Of a DNA stretch of 64,000 nt, positions 25,599 to 39,559 are shown piece after piece. The notes below the pieces were generated by a model. The model saw only the letters and a program-made list of their open reading frames with translations. It did no database searches and was not told the origin of the DNA. The position numbers were made by a program, and so were the translations under genes. Position 1 is the first letter of the stretch. Each line of letters begins with the position of its first letter. The stretch is from Chaetorhynchus papuensis (lineage: Eukaryota > Chordata > Aves > Passeriformes > Rhipiduridae). Where the stretch lies: contig VWYX01000353.1 of assembly GCA_013396525.1 (NCBI GenBank), positions 592,405 through 656,404 on the forward strand, read 5' to 3'.

Positions 25599-25789
25599 TA
25601 AGAAAAATATCAGGTTGTATTGGCCAGCACATCTGCAAATGGCACATTGGTTTGATTTTCCGACTAGTGTGATTGGTGTGTCCTTCCTTCCTTNTAAGAA
25701 AAATATCAGGTTGTATTGGCCAGCACATCTGCAAATGGCACATTGGTTTGATTTTCCGACTAGTGTGATTGGTGTGTCCTTCCTTCCTT
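25599..25789 (+). repeat. identical 95-bp duplication around a single N (assembly artefact)
   Basis: Bases 25599-25693 and 25695-25789 are identical as far as I can read, with one N at 25694 between them. Both copies end in the same CCTT repeat start. Perfect identity, an N exactly at the junction and a microsatellite directly after it are the signature of two contigs that overlap but were not merged. A recent genuine duplication is the alternative. Confidence 0.9.
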
Positions 25790-25910
25790 GCTTCCTTGCT
25801 TCCTTGCTTCCTTCCTTCCTTCCTTCCTTCCTTCCTTCCTTCCTTCCTTCCTTCCTTCCTTCCTCCCTTCCTCCCTTCCTCCCTTCCTCCCTTCCTTCCT
25901 TCTTTCTTTT
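25779..25910 (+). repeat. (CCTT)n microsatellite
   Basis: About 130 bases of CCTT repeats with GCTT interruptions at the left and CCCTT variants at the right, ending CTTTCTTTT. On the - strand it is AAGG. The true length is uncertain because the assembly is broken next to it. Confidence 0.95.
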
Positions 25911-28900
25911 ATAAAATGTGAAAATCTGCTCATAGAGGCATAGCCTCTGGAACAAGTTATGCCTCCACCACAGCCTTGGAGAGGGTTGAAATTGGTGTCA
26001 CAATCTCATGGAAAATAATAAAAGGATCAGGAGGAGAAGTGAGAAAGCCCCTCACTTCCAGGCTTTCTCCTGGGAGATTTGCCATACTGAGCTGTACAAG
26101 CCTCTGGGCTTCCTTCCCTCAGCCCAGGACAGAGCTGTGCTGCTCTATTGGAGATGAGTGTGATGAGCCACCTGGCTTCAGAGGCCCCTTACATCTTCCC
26201 AGAGTGGCAAATACCAGAGAAGAACTTGCCAAATCTTTTCCAGTGACTTCTGCCTTCTTCCCTGTTCTTCCAGTCTGAGAAGCTCTCACCCCTGTTACCA
26301 CAGTAAAGATTTAACAGGATTTGTGTGTCCCTATGACTCTGTGCTACCCTGCCAACATTTTCACAACATTTTTTAAAATGAAGGTTTTATCTCAGAAACT
26401 TGTTTCACTAATAGGCATTTCTGCCCTCCAAAAATAATGTACCCTAGTTACTGCCTGCTGCCCGAATTGTTCCTTCATTCCATACTTTGCCCAGATGACA
26501 TCTTCAAAGAGAAATAAACTACTTACATCTTTCCTTACAGAGCCATCAGTTTTTCTGTCCTTTGCTGGATGTGCCTGCCTCATTAGTCATTGGTGACCCT
26601 CCCGTAATAGGCATTTCCTTCATTTCTCAATTCTTCACCTTTCCAATAGTTAAGCAAATCTCAGCAAACTGCAGGCTCCAAGAAATGTGTGCAGTTGTAT
26701 GTTACACATCTGACTGGCCAGTTTTAATTCATTCTGCAATAACATGCAAAATTCTGTCATTACCACTAGCTCTTGGAATGGAAAAGATTGTACATAAGCT
26801 CAATGATAGCCCATCAGTCTGACCATGGAAAAAAAGCTCATTTATTCAGGCTCCTGACAAACTGAGTGCAGTGTAACATTATCTGCTCCCTGCTGCCTCA
26901 GAATGTTAGTAATTTGGTGGAAGCTTTTGCAATTGCTATGAGGGACTTTAAAAAAAGAATCATATACCATTTTCATGGTATTGCTTTTACAGGATCATTT
27001 CCTATTTTTAGAATACTGCAGTTTATTATTTAAACTTTACTGTTGCCTCTTTTTGCAGTTTAAGCAACATCCACTGAAGATTAGTTATTTCCTCTTTTCT
27101 GAGATTATCAATATACATTGAATTCTGTTCTGTTTTCTGCCATTTTAAGCGCATGCTGTGTTTAAATACTTGGCTGTGCAAGCTAAGCCCCGGTTCCAGC
27201 AACTAACTATGAGGATGATCTGGCTTTTTGCAGATATGGGAGTGGTGCTTGGGTGGAGTTGCACCAGGAACAGGAAGGGCTGATTGAGACAACAGACCCA
27301 TGGGAGCAAATCTTCACGAATCTTGGCCTTTCTCTTCATGTGCCTGGGTCAGGAGATCTGTCTGGTGTTTAAAGCGGCACTACTTATGTATTACAGCGAG
27401 GAGTAAATACCCCTCACTGATAAAGCCCCCTGACTATATTCAGGCATAACTCATTTTGCTGTAAAACGGTGGTTTGAGAATTGCATTGTTATGGAAGATA
27501 AGGCCTTTTCTGTCCCCCTCTTGGCTCTCTCTATAGAGTTCTTTTGCTTCTTTGTACCCAGTGGTGGTCACTCCCTGTGAAAGCTGGTGCTTGGGGAATG
27601 TCAGGGAACATGAGGCTGCAGGAGCAAGCACAGGTGTCCACAGATGTGGAGTGATGGTAGCTGCAAAGTTTTCTGTCTCTCTATAATATTTACATGACTG
27701 AAGAAGCAGTTGGGGACAGATGAAAGAAACTTCTCATTTGATTTTCCCCAAAAGAAATTTTCCATGTCAGCCTTTGTCAGTTTTTCATTTTGGTTTGCTG
27801 GGTATCCTTTGGAAAAATTACTTTTTAAAGAAAATTTACATTTTTCATGGAAGAAAATTACTCAGTTTACTTTACTTTACAGTTGGAGTTACAAGGCCGG
27901 AAAATGTTGCCAGATCAGTTAAAGATGGAGACAACTAGGATAGAAACTGTATGAGGCACTGTCAGAACTAGGGTGAAATGCATGCTCTTTGCTGTATATC
28001 GTTATGTGATTCCTTTAGTATATTGTATACTACCCCTCACTGTTCATACTTCTGACCAGAGGCTAAATAGGAAAAGTATCAGCTTAATTGCTGACATCTG
28101 GCCAGCAGCAAGGTAGGAACTTTCAGAAGTGCTACTTCGTAAGTGCAGCCAGTAATAGTTTTCTCAGAGCTGCTAATTAGTGTGGAGAATAAACTACAGC
28201 CATGGGTTTCGGAGGCCCTTGGGGCCACGTCTGTTGACTGTCAGACATCCGTTTTGCATTTCCCAAGACATATCATATCAGCAAAATTAGTGAGAATGAG
28301 ACAAGGTGGTAGAGACAGGAGGACACAGTGATGCTCTTTCTTCAGTGACTGTGAAGACTGGTATGTTTGGGTGAACAGAGGTACTTGCTAACACAAAGTG
28401 TTAACAAATTCTGCTGCCAAGGAAAAAAAAAAGAACAATCTGTTCATCATGCCTGTAGTAATCAGGGCATGATGTACTACAGCAAAGTTGTTATTAGGAA
28501 ATCTGTTTTGGGAGTAAAGCTAGTGAAGTAATCAAATAGATTCCCTGGAGCTCTGGAGCATTCAATCTTAGATGTCTTGATTAGGTAAAGAGATTTTATT
28601 GGGTGTAGTGAGTCCTCTGGTGGGGTAACAAGATGGTCTCACAGACTTCTTGAAGTACATGACTAGCCTTGAGAAAATCAGGCAGACAAGAAGCTGAAGA
28701 GGGAAAATGGTGATTTCTAAAGAAGATTGAGAGATTTCAGGTATGATTCAGCTGTAGCGACTCAGGGCTTGGAGGAACAAACAATATGTAGTTTACAGCA
28801 TCTTCTTAAAATGCAAAATATTTTCAAAACCCCCAAAATTTATGAGAATATATTCCTGATGGGAGTGGGGAAAGGGAAGGGAGCAAAAATCAGTGGTGCT

Positions 28901-31900
28901 TAGATAACAGCCAGCTGAACTTTGAGAAAGTAGAAAACAAATAACATATTGTGAAATAGGGATATTTTTCATGGGATAGCATGTAAAAATAAGTACTAAT
29001 AGAACCAAATTTCCTCCCTTACTGAATGGTTTTCTGTGGAGTTAGAAACACATTAACAAGAGTAGGAAACTTTAGTTTTAACTTTACTTTTCTTTCTGGG
29101 CTGTTTTTTTTTTTTTTTCAATTGTTCAGAGTACAGTTAGGAGGAGCCCCTTGCTGTTTGTTGCAGCCTCAGACAAGTTTTGCTGAAATCCTACTAACTT
29201 AGCAAACAATTATAAAGACTAAAGGCCTCAAGGAAAATTGCTTGTGTGTTCTGTAAACATCTGGTTGCCATTTTCAATTACAGGGACCAACCCACTGAAG
29301 GAAGCTGTTTAGTTTTTTTGGAACAGAAATGGGACACTGGGGTTTTTGTTCTTTTTCATAGTGGAGAGTAAAGGAAATGTCAGGAATAGAGAGGTCACTA
29401 GATGCTCAGCTTTTATAAATACAAAAGTCTCTGAGAAAATTTAAAGTAAATTGGAATCAGGTTCTGAAAGTGTAAACAACCCTGTGGAGGTAAGGTTAAA
29501 TAAGCAGGACTGGAGATCCTAGCATGCCAGCAAAAGCACAAGATCATTCTATCATAAGTAAGTAATTTAAAATACTGTGCAAAATAATTATGGTGAAGGT
29601 AGCCACAGAAAGATTTTGTAAGTTACCATGCAAATACATATGTATATTCAAATCCAGCAGATGTAACTTCTCTTCCCAAAATCCTTTTGGTTAATTGTTG
29701 GTACAAATATATAACCAACATTTTAAAAAGCTGGTTGGTTTCCTAATGCAAAATATATGTCATGTGAGTCCTGTGCTAAGTTTTGACAAATAAAACACAC
29801 ATTTTAGAAACACTTTTTGTGTGTTGTTAAACAAGGAGTTTCCTAAACAAGCTAGATAGGTAGAAATGTGATCCTCAGAGCATACTGAGTTACAAGCATG
29901 TAACAGACTTAATCTGCTTCCATAACATGGAAGTTCATTTAGTTTTGGGAAGGAAATGCATACCAGAAACATACATAGTCTTGATCACTTTTTAGTTTTG
30001 CTTTTAGCAATTAATCTCATGCCGACGCGTTACTGGTTTCAGTACAAGACAGAGAAGTTTTTGACATAAACAGATGAGTGCTGCTCTCTAATGTGATGCT
30101 GTGGTTTCATGTTAGAAAATCTAAATGCATCATATATTTTTCTGAACAATATGTGTTCTTCTTCCTAATTACTAGCAGAACATGTTCATCCTTTGTAGAA
30201 GAAGAGCACACAAATGATTTCTTTGTATTACTAAAATAAACCCTCTGTAAGATTGTACTGAATCCTCTGTTTCAAATGCACTCTTTTCCTTTAGAAAGGG
30301 AAATTCTTTATTTGTTCATACCAAAAGCATAAGGACATTGAGCTTTGCCAGGTAAAACCAAAATATAGCATTTAGTCCTAAATGTAACAAACATATCTTT
30401 GTCTGAGTGTTCTTTTTAGTTTTATAAACAGAACATACAGTCCAGGGGAGAGTGGTATTTAAGGGGCTGACTTAGAGATTACAATAATTAAAATGATACA
30501 CACTGATTACACAGTGAGCTAAAATTAAAACTTTGCTGGAATAAATTATGTCACGTTAACAGAATCTGAAAAACACCAGTGCCCAGGAAGATCTGCACAT
30601 TGGCCAAAGGAAAGCAGCAATGTGCAAGGCTACTGAAATTAAATAAATGCAAGGGATTTAGGCATCAGTATACAAGCTTTGTAATATGCTAGTAACATGC
30701 AAATCCTGTAAAAAAGTTTGAGGCAATTTTTTATAACTGTAGCCTGTCGGCTAAGAAGGTAACAGCATACAGTTGCTTTTTCAAGTATTTTTAAAATGCT
30801 TCCCTGTAAGAAATGAATCCTGGCTCTGATAGGGTTCAAGCAGAGACTCTGGTTTATAAATATATATGTCTGTTCCTAAATGTCAGATAATTGTCTGCTA
30901 ATATAGGTGCTGGGAGAATGTCAGTCAGTTTAGCCAGAAGCCTGTCACCATCCTGCCAGAGCACTCTCGCTAAGGGATTGTTGGTTAGGACTGCTCAGTG
31001 ATTTGGCTGCTGGAAGCTGTGCACCCTTTTTGATGCAGTCACTGGCTCTGAGCCCTGGTCAGCTGTGAGAAGTGTGCTGCTGCCTTTCATCACTGTGCTC
31101 CCATTTTAGGTAGTGGCATTATATACCACTGAAACAAAAACTGGGTTTTTTTTTTTTCTTTTTTACTTTGGCTACCATGACTTTTATTGGTTCAGGCAGC
31201 AAAAAGCTTATACACTGTGTAGGCCTTCATTGTAATTTGCAGCCAGCCCACGCCATTCCTAGATTCAGATTCCAGCTTTCTCCAGCTGCATCCACTTTCA
31301 GCTGACAGCTCTTTTGAATGCTGCATCCCAAAACCACCCCAGACATCAAAAGTGCATTAGCCACCCACAGTTTAGAACATGTTTCTGAACATTTCACACA
31401 ACGTCTTGTTGTTACGCTGGCTTATCTTACATCAAAAAGGAAACTTTTCTTCATGAGGGGAATGATTATTCCGTCCTTCTGATGTTCACTGTACTCCCTC
31501 AGAGTTGATTTTTCAATGTAATATTGAATATTTTTTTTACTCAGCCCCTGAGGTTGTCCATTTGGAGGTAATCCTAGTTCACACAGATGTCAAAGAGAAT
31601 AGAGGCTCCTCTGACATACTCAGAAATTGGAACTTTTACTTTGCTATTTCTCAGTTTCAAGTTAGTCATGAGAGCTTTAACATTTCTGGAAAAAATCATT
31701 ACATACAGGAAAGTATTACTAAAAGTGACACCTTCTCTTTGATCAAAAAAGGAAAAAACCTACATATCAGGAATTTCTATCATTTTTGGCAGGCATGTTT
31801 CCTTACAAAACAATGCCATTTTTTCACAACAGAAAGGCAAAACATTGAAGGGATTTGGTTTAAAAAGTAACAAAGGAGTAGGATTTGAGCAACTTTAACT

Positions 31901-34900
31901 GTTAGCAAGATTTAAAAAATATAGTCTGAACATATTTTCTCAACGGTGCCTCATGTAAATAAAATACAATCATACTCTGATAGAGGAAAAGACAGAGGAG
32001 CTGAGTGATAAGCATTTTGGAAGGTTTGAACCAAATTGTTCAAGCCATAAAGTGTTTCTGTAACAAGATTATTGTTGTAATGACTTTGTTTCTGACATTT
32101 GTGGTAATGCTTTCAAAAATAAATATTTAGCTATAAAAAGGATTTTCAGTTTTAATTTATAGCAACTACTAAAAGTGTATATATAGAGAGAGCTTACAGA
32201 GTGTTCTTCTGTGTTTTGTAAATGCAAGATGAATCTGGCAGAACCACAGCTATTTTAGATCTGACAGAATACAGCTCAGTTGATCTGTTTATTGAAAAAA
32301 GACTTCTAGTGTAAAATGGAATAGTAAGAAAAGATAATGTTTTCTTTATTTGAAAGAAAACCAGTTAACTACAATTTTTTTTGCAATAGGTGAAATAGAA
32401 AACATATCAGCCTACCAAAGTACTGTTCAACAGCTGATAGACAAAATAGGAATAAGGTCTAGCTGTTTTGGAGCAAATCAAGAAGCATTTGTTTGTCTAA
32501 ATGGGAATTAGGCATTTAAATTTTTTTTCCCCATTTGACTTCAGCAAGTGTATCAAAAAAACTCTCTCATTTCAGGCTTCACAGCCACAGTGAGGCCAAG
32601 TATCAGTGGAGGCTGTCTAGAAGTCATTCTTCAACAAAAAATAATTGAGGTAATTTTCTGCAAAGATGAGGCTGAAGTCAAGGGCTTTAAATATGTAGAG
32701 TTTGACATGTTAGCCCTATTTTCCTAGGAATGTAGTGTTAAGGCTTTAAAAAAAACATCTGAGAGTAGAAAAAAAGAAGTATTCGAGAAAGTACTAGCCC
32801 AGAAGGTAACTGTAGACATTTATGACAGGATGATGTGTGAAGTAGGAGAAAGTATCAGGTTTTCTTCTTCCTATACCCAGCTCCATGACAAATGTGATTT
32901 ACACCCCAGATGTTACAGTGCACATTTTTTTGCAAATCTGACCATGTGAGGATGTCTGTTGACCTTCAAAAGTGAGGTCTGACCCTACATGTCTTTACAA
33001 TGTTTGCAGAGATAATTTTGAGGTCTACTTTAGAGTCCATGTTTTATGGGTGCTCTACATGGCAGCCCAGATATCTGTTATGGACTTCCACTACCCCGTG
33101 GCATGCCAGGTGAGTAGAGGTGAAAGGCAGCACAGAGTGATACATAGAAAACAGTTCTGTGAAGTACAGCCAAAAATCTTACATTTGGCATGACTTAATT
33201 ATTGCATCACTGTCTTCTGCAGTTTTGTCCAACTCATAAACAAAATGCGTCAATTCCCTAGTCCTAAGGACAAGTGATGCAGTATGGCTTATGTCCATGT
33301 ATCTAAACTCTTTTCCCCTGACTGAGGGTGGCCTGCTTTCTGCTGAGTTTTAGGAGCTGTCACTGGCTTAGGCTGTCTCCTGGGGCATTGCATGGCCACC
33401 CAGGGAGAAGAAAACAAACACAGTAGATGATTGCAGGCCAGTGGTTGAGCCTGTGTCCTGGCACTGTTTAGTTTAGTCATTGCCTTTATTCCCAAGCTTC
33501 TTTTTTTCAGTACTGTTTCATGTCTCCTGGGTATTACGGAATCTGATGCGTTAATAAGGATTGGTATAGGATGCCTGAGTGCTGTAATTGCAGTGGTCCA
33601 GGTTGGCCATTTGGACCTTAAAATATGTGTCTTTGTTTCTTGCATATGTGATCAAACATCATTATTTTAACATTGTAATTGGTATCCTCATTCATTGTAA
33701 TTAGAATGAGACAGGACATTAAGACAAAAAACCCCATTTACTCATTAGCTGCTTATCCTGAGGCTCCTATGTATCCATAGAAGGGAAGAGGCTGTTTTCT
33801 CAGCTCTAGCACAGTTTCTGCCTTTTAAAGTCAATGATGAATTCCCATTAGTACCATTATTCAGAGGGCTTCTCAGCTCAGGTACCTCATGTTCTGTTGC
33901 AAAGAGTGGGAATGGCAGAAAGGTTGGGGTGAAATGCAGGATGGAGGGTATACACAAGCTGGCAAGTTGATATCTTTGGGAGGAACTACTCTTCCCTAGG
34001 AACTACTTTCCAATTGAATCTTCTTTCCAGTCACCAGCTCTTTCTGTTTGTTGTATGTGCTTTTCTAAAAGCCCAGACTCTTCCTTATAAAAGAAGCAGG
34101 ATCCGCAGGTTTTGCAATAGTCTAGTGGGGAGGGTGCCTCAGTACCACTTGTTGTCAAGTGCTATGTACATGCTCATCCAAGTTAGGATGTGCTTCCACA
34201 GCTCCTCGGGTCCACAAGGTGCTTTGGGGCTCCTGTTCACTCATCATGATAGGCACTGTGGTGGAGTCTCCCCAGGGGCATCTTGGGGGTACCAGGGCAG
34301 GGGCTTGTGTCTGTCTGACAGGGTTTCTGGGGTTACCCCACCCAGCGCTGTGCCTCTGTGCTCCTTTGTGTGTGTGTGTGTGCATATGCATAAGAGAGAA
34401 GAGTATTTTGGGAGCAGATCCCCCTGCTGCGATGTCCGTGGGGGCAGCTGGAGCAGGGTGCTATTTGAATTCTCCCACCTGCCGCAGTTCCTCTGGGCTC
34501 CACTGTGCAGCCTCATCCCTGCATGTCCCAGCTGCACGACCCTTCTTCCCACATGCACATTCTCTCCTTCCAGTTTTCACCTGGTTCTTCATGCCAGTCT
34601 ACCCTCAGTAGCCTGTCTCTAATATCTCCCAGTCTGTCTTTTCTGTCAGGCGGTTTCCTTCTCCACCTTCACAGAAGGTAAGGAAACACCAACATAGATG
34701 GATTTAGCTGAGCTTTGGTGGCTCTGTGATGTCTGTGCTTTAACCAGGTACCAAATACTTCCATCCCACTGAAGGTTAGGTCTAAGTCCCACAATGAGTG
34801 AGTGAGAAACATATATAGCAGCTTTGACTGTCGTAGCTTATGTTGTGTATAAAATACATATAAAGTAAGAATTCCAGCATTTGGTAGCAGTTTGGGTTGT

Positions 34901-37810
34901 AAGTTAGTTTAGCTTTCTTACAAGAAGAGCGTACAATATTGGATTATTAGGAGCTTTTGGTTTCACTGAGACTTGCTGTGCAGAATATACTCATGTGTGG
35001 AGAACATACCAGAGTAATCTGAATATTCATCCAAAGCACAGTGTGTAAGCACAGGTGTGGAATGACAGGCTTGAGTGTTTGAATTGCCTCAGTGTGTTTG
35101 TCATTGGGACAGAACTGCATATTTTCCTTCTGTTTGCTATTGAACTCTACCACAGCTCAGAAAGTATTTTGACAGCATATTTTCATGCCTTGAGTTGACA
35201 GGTTATGCCATGATAAAACCTATAGGTTTTTAGACTTACAATCTGTAATACAACTCAGTGGAGAATTATTCGTAGCCTGACAGTCTTTCCTGGGGACTAT
35301 CTAATGCACCTGCCTTACAATACTGCAGTATTCTTCTCTCTGTTTCAGACTAATACAACTTTTGAATGCACTTTTATTTCCAGTATTCTGCCCATTCTTT
35401 GGTTGCACAGAAAAATATAGGGATATAGTTTAATAATACTGCAATTTAATTTTTTTATTACCTTTTGTTGTCTTACTGACACTTATCTGCAAATTGAAAA
35501 CCCAACTTTAAAACTTTTGCTGCAGTTTCTGAAAATTCTTCTTTGCTTGTCTCTTGTAGTATGGTAATTTGTTGAGATTGTTAATCTGTTGCATGACTAA
35601 ATGTGATACAAATGGAGAAGGGATTGTCCTGTCTGTTCGCCATTCTTGTACTTATGCCTGCAATAGATTTCTTTTGCTTCTTTTAGAGAAAGTCATCTGC
35701 CTTCTATTGTCAATTGCTCCAGTGAGGAAGATGAAAACTCTTTGACTTGGTAGCTAGATCTAAGGCAGTTTTAGAGTTTGAGACCTGGCAGAGAAATTAA
35801 AATATCTTTCCACATTTGAGAATATTTCTGGTAGAAACAGGTAGCTCTTGGCTTGTTACACTCATTTTTTTTACTTTTAAAATTCGCCTTTGGAGTGACA
35901 AGAAAAAGAGGCTTGAAAACTGTTCCTGATATAAATAAACAGTAATAAAATAATTCTTTCTTTCAGGCAAGAGTGGAAGAATTATGCCTCTCCGTTTGTA
36001 GTTAGACCCAATATCCCTCCACAGCACTTGCAGAAGAGATACAAGATAGTCAGACATTACTCTGTTTTTATGAGAGGCACTGCAATAGAACTTCAAATGC
36101 CTATTTCACTGCCCAAATTCTGAACTCAGGTGTGACTGTGCATTAATTCTTGAGCACAGGGCAATCTTTTGTGCTAAGCTGTTCAGGGACAGATGAACTG
36201 CCCTTGGAATTAAACTGGTTCCATTTGGTTCACTCCAGCCTCTCCTCTACAAAAAATGGTTCCCTTGGCACTTCATATCCTCTTAGTTAGGGAGTAGCTG
36301 AGCCAAAAAAAAATCCTGATCATCCTCAAGGGGAGTGAATAGTGACTGTCCTCGGGATTCCTTCAGCCTTTCCCTGGCAGCGATACAGCAAATGCACAAA
36401 GTATTTTGTGAATGAATTGACTGTGTCCAACAATCTCAGCCTCATACGTAGGGTGGGGTATTTTTTTACACTTAAAATACTCTGCTGCGTTTAATGTGAC
36501 AATAGATTTTAGCCTAATTTGTCTGGCTAAGATGGAGGTTGTCTGGCTATGTGTTATGGCAGAGTACAGTGAGTCTGAACACACTGTATGAAACAGTGAA
36601 AGCTTTGCATATGGACAGGTGAACAGCTGCTTTCCAGAATAGTTCAGAAAATATCAGAAACCTCACCATCTCGTCCTGTGCTGTCACTCAGTGGAGTGAT
36701 CATTTCTTCATTGTTGTTGTACTGAGTCCATATTGGTGATCGTTTATGACCATCAAGGCCCACACCAAAAGAGAAATTAAAATGCTTCCAATAAGTACTT
36801 TTTAAGGAGAAAATTCCTGAACACCTAGGTGTGAGCCATTCCTTTAGGGAAAGTCTACATATGAAAGAGTGACATCAAAAACCTGTAAGAGTTATTATTA
36901 ACAAAGAAAAACTGTTCAGTCCAACAAGCGGCATCCTGATATTGGCACAACAAGACAGCCAAGCTGCTGTAACCAGAAATAGGCTTCAAAGGATATTTTC
37001 CCCTGGAGTGTTATCAGTGAAGCTCAGATCTTCAGAGGTGTAGAATTCCCACATCCCCAGACCCCGTCACGCAGCCTGCCTGATGCTGCTGCCCTCTGAG
37101 ATGCTGAAGGGCATAAAATTCAGCCTAGAATCCAAAGGAAATCAGTGAGGCAGAAGTTGTCTTTCAGACATCTGTTAGAGCTTCCACTTTAAACTCCTGG
37201 CTAGCAAACTCTTGGCTCTTATAAAGTGACTACATTGCAGGGTTGAAGCCCAACATATTCCTCTGTCCAGTTTAGAGTAGGATTCATGCACAAACAGCTA
37301 CTTCCATAAGTATGTGCCTCCTCACCAAACTTGGTACAATCTGTGCTCACTGCATAACTGTGCAGGAGCAGAGAAGGTTGACTTTTTTTTCCTTGTATAC
37401 TATGAGGACTCACGATTCATGAAGTTAAAACCTATATTCATCACATTTATTTTTTTACAGATCAGGATTACTGCACGCCGTAAGTATAACTGAATACAGA
37501 TTAATGCATCAGTATGTAAACAATAACTTTTCCTGAAAATCTTCTCTTTACATCCATACAGCTCAGAGGTGCCTGAAAATATATTTCAAGTACAGCTGAC
37601 AAGAATTTCTCTTAAGAAAGGATCCTGTACAAATCTCAGGATCTCCCTTAGCAGGAGATAGCCTCCTTAGAGTAAGGTATTCTGGTACTTGATACATGTG
37701 TTTAGCAATTGTTCTTTGTGTACCCTTTGCTGCAAATTAAACTGCTTTCTTTGTATCCTGTCTCCAGTGTTTAAAGAGACAAATGGTTTTGGAGGGGTGA
37801 AAATTTATTC

Positions 37811-38416
37811 TGTGGTGGTGTGGTTTAACCCCAGCCAGCAGCAAGGCATCACCCAGCTGCTTGTTCATCTCCCCCTGGTGGGATGAGGGAGAGAATCAGG
37901 AGGGTAATAGTGAGAAAACTCATGAACTGAGATAAATACAGTTAAATAGGGAATACAAAAGCCATGTCTGCAAGGAAAGCAAAACAAGGAATTCTCCACT
38001 TCCCGTGAGCAGACAGGTGTTCAGCCATTCCCAGGAGAGGAGCTTCATCATGGATGGAACCAACAATATTAGTTGGGCAGACAAATGTCATCACTCTGAA
38101 TGTGTGTGTCTTCCCCCCCTCCCCCTTCTTCCTTCTTCCCCCAGCTTTTGTTGTTGAGCACAGCATCATATGGTAAGGAGTATGCCTTTGGCCAGCTGGG
38201 GTCAGCTGTCCTGGCTGTGTCCCCTTCCAGCCTCCTGCCCATCCCAGCCCCCTTGCTGCAGGTCAGAGTGAGAAGGCACTGACCAAGAAGGCACTGACCC
38301 TCAGAAATAGTTAAACAATGGTGTGTTACAAACTGGTTTGGTAGCAAATTAAAAAAGACATCACTGTGTGGGCTGCTGGACAAAGGATTGACTCCATCTC
38401 AGTCAGACCCTGTACG
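37811..38416 (-). mobile_element. solo LTR of a second avian retroviral family, antisense to CPED1
   Basis: About 600 bases. The + strand left end reads TGTGGTTTAACCCCAGCCAGCAGC, then a C-rich stretch with CCCCCTGGTGGGATGAGGGAGAGAATC, and later a block TTTGGCCAGCTGGGGTCAGCTGTCCTGGCTGTGTCCCC. These blocks occur in this order in a common passerine LTR, whose promoter side lies at the right, giving - orientation. The right end is near CAGACCCTGTAC (about 38415). Core promoter and polyadenylation signals are degenerate here. No internal retroviral sequence adjoins it. A 15-bp direct repeat (AGAAGGCACTGACC) lies at 38271-38298. Confidence 0.85.
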
Positions 38417-39422
38417 AGGTCTTCCAAAATCTACCTCCATTTACTAACCCTCTACTGAAACCATGTTTTCCAAAACTGGGAAACAGTGTTGCTGGAGAGG
38501 TATGACCAACACAAACTGAAGCAGAAGGATTATCCCCCGATCTTTTTACCCCTGTAACCCTCATAAACAGGTTTGGTTACAATTCTTGATATCTGCAGGG
38601 CAATTATTTATACAATTCTGTGAGGAATTGGCATGGAGTAAATTAAAACTGAAATTTTAAAGGAGGGTATTCAACTCTTCCAGTATCAATAAATACTTAC
38701 CAACATCTGAAAAGTTATTTATATTTGCTTTGTTGGATTTTTTTTTGGTAACAATATTGTATTTTTAGTTCATGTGAAGTTTATGAATTTAGTCCTTTTC
38801 TGCAGTAGTGCTCTATGGCAAATTGTACCTCTCCATTGGATTTGTGCTCATGAACTATGGCACTTTTAATTTGTTTTGAATTTCCTTGGTTTGAATTTGG
38901 ACCAATTATGAGAATTATTTTGAATTCTGACCATGCTTCACCTTATACTTCTTTTCAACTTGGTGTCACTTGCTATTTATAAAAGCATTTAATATTCCAT
39001 CATTCAATTTGTTACTGAAAAATTTGATCAGAACTGATTGTACAGTTGGGTATCTTTTGAGGTTCTGCTCCAAAAAATTCCACTTTGATAGTGAACTAGA
39101 CTTCATTTTTCCAAATATCTGTGCAATCACCTCATAGGTGTGTTACGTGGGAAAAATGTCTAAAGACTTACTAAAGTCAAATTATTTCATTGCTGGTATT
39201 TTCTTTGTTCACTAAATCAGTTTGTCTGATTTCTGTTTACCAGATCAGTTACTCTGTCGGAAGAATGGAGACTACTTTTATGTAATACGTTCTTGACAAA
39301 TTCTAGCTGTTTCTTGTTGTCTTTTCCTCTAGTGCTCATAAACTGATTAATTTCAAGGTAGTGGTGTGAGTAAATGCAAAATTGAAAATTGATTTGAGAT
39401 TAAAAGAAAAGTAAGTCCAAGT

Positions 39423-39559
39423 GGGGTTTTTTGGTTGGGTTTTTTGTTTGGTTTTTTGGGCTTTTTTGGGGGGCGGGGTTGTTTGTTTGGGTTTTTTGTT
39501 TGTTTTTTTTGTTGGTTTTTTATTTGGTTTTTTGGTTGGTTTTGGTTTTTTTTTTTTTA
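39423..39559 (+). repeat. G/T-rich low-complexity tract
   Basis: Runs of T (4-12) alternate with G-blocks (2-6), including GGGGGGCGGGG near 39470. It is irregular rather than a clean tandem repeat. Several G3+ runs lie within it, but the loops are long. Confidence 0.85.

Noticed and set aside
34014..34622. 202-codon + strand open frame with a hydrophobic start, overlapped by other open frames.
   Set aside because: It opens with TTG and has no ATG until about residue 51. A second + frame and - frames are open over the same bases, it contains a GT repeat, and there is no recognisable family.
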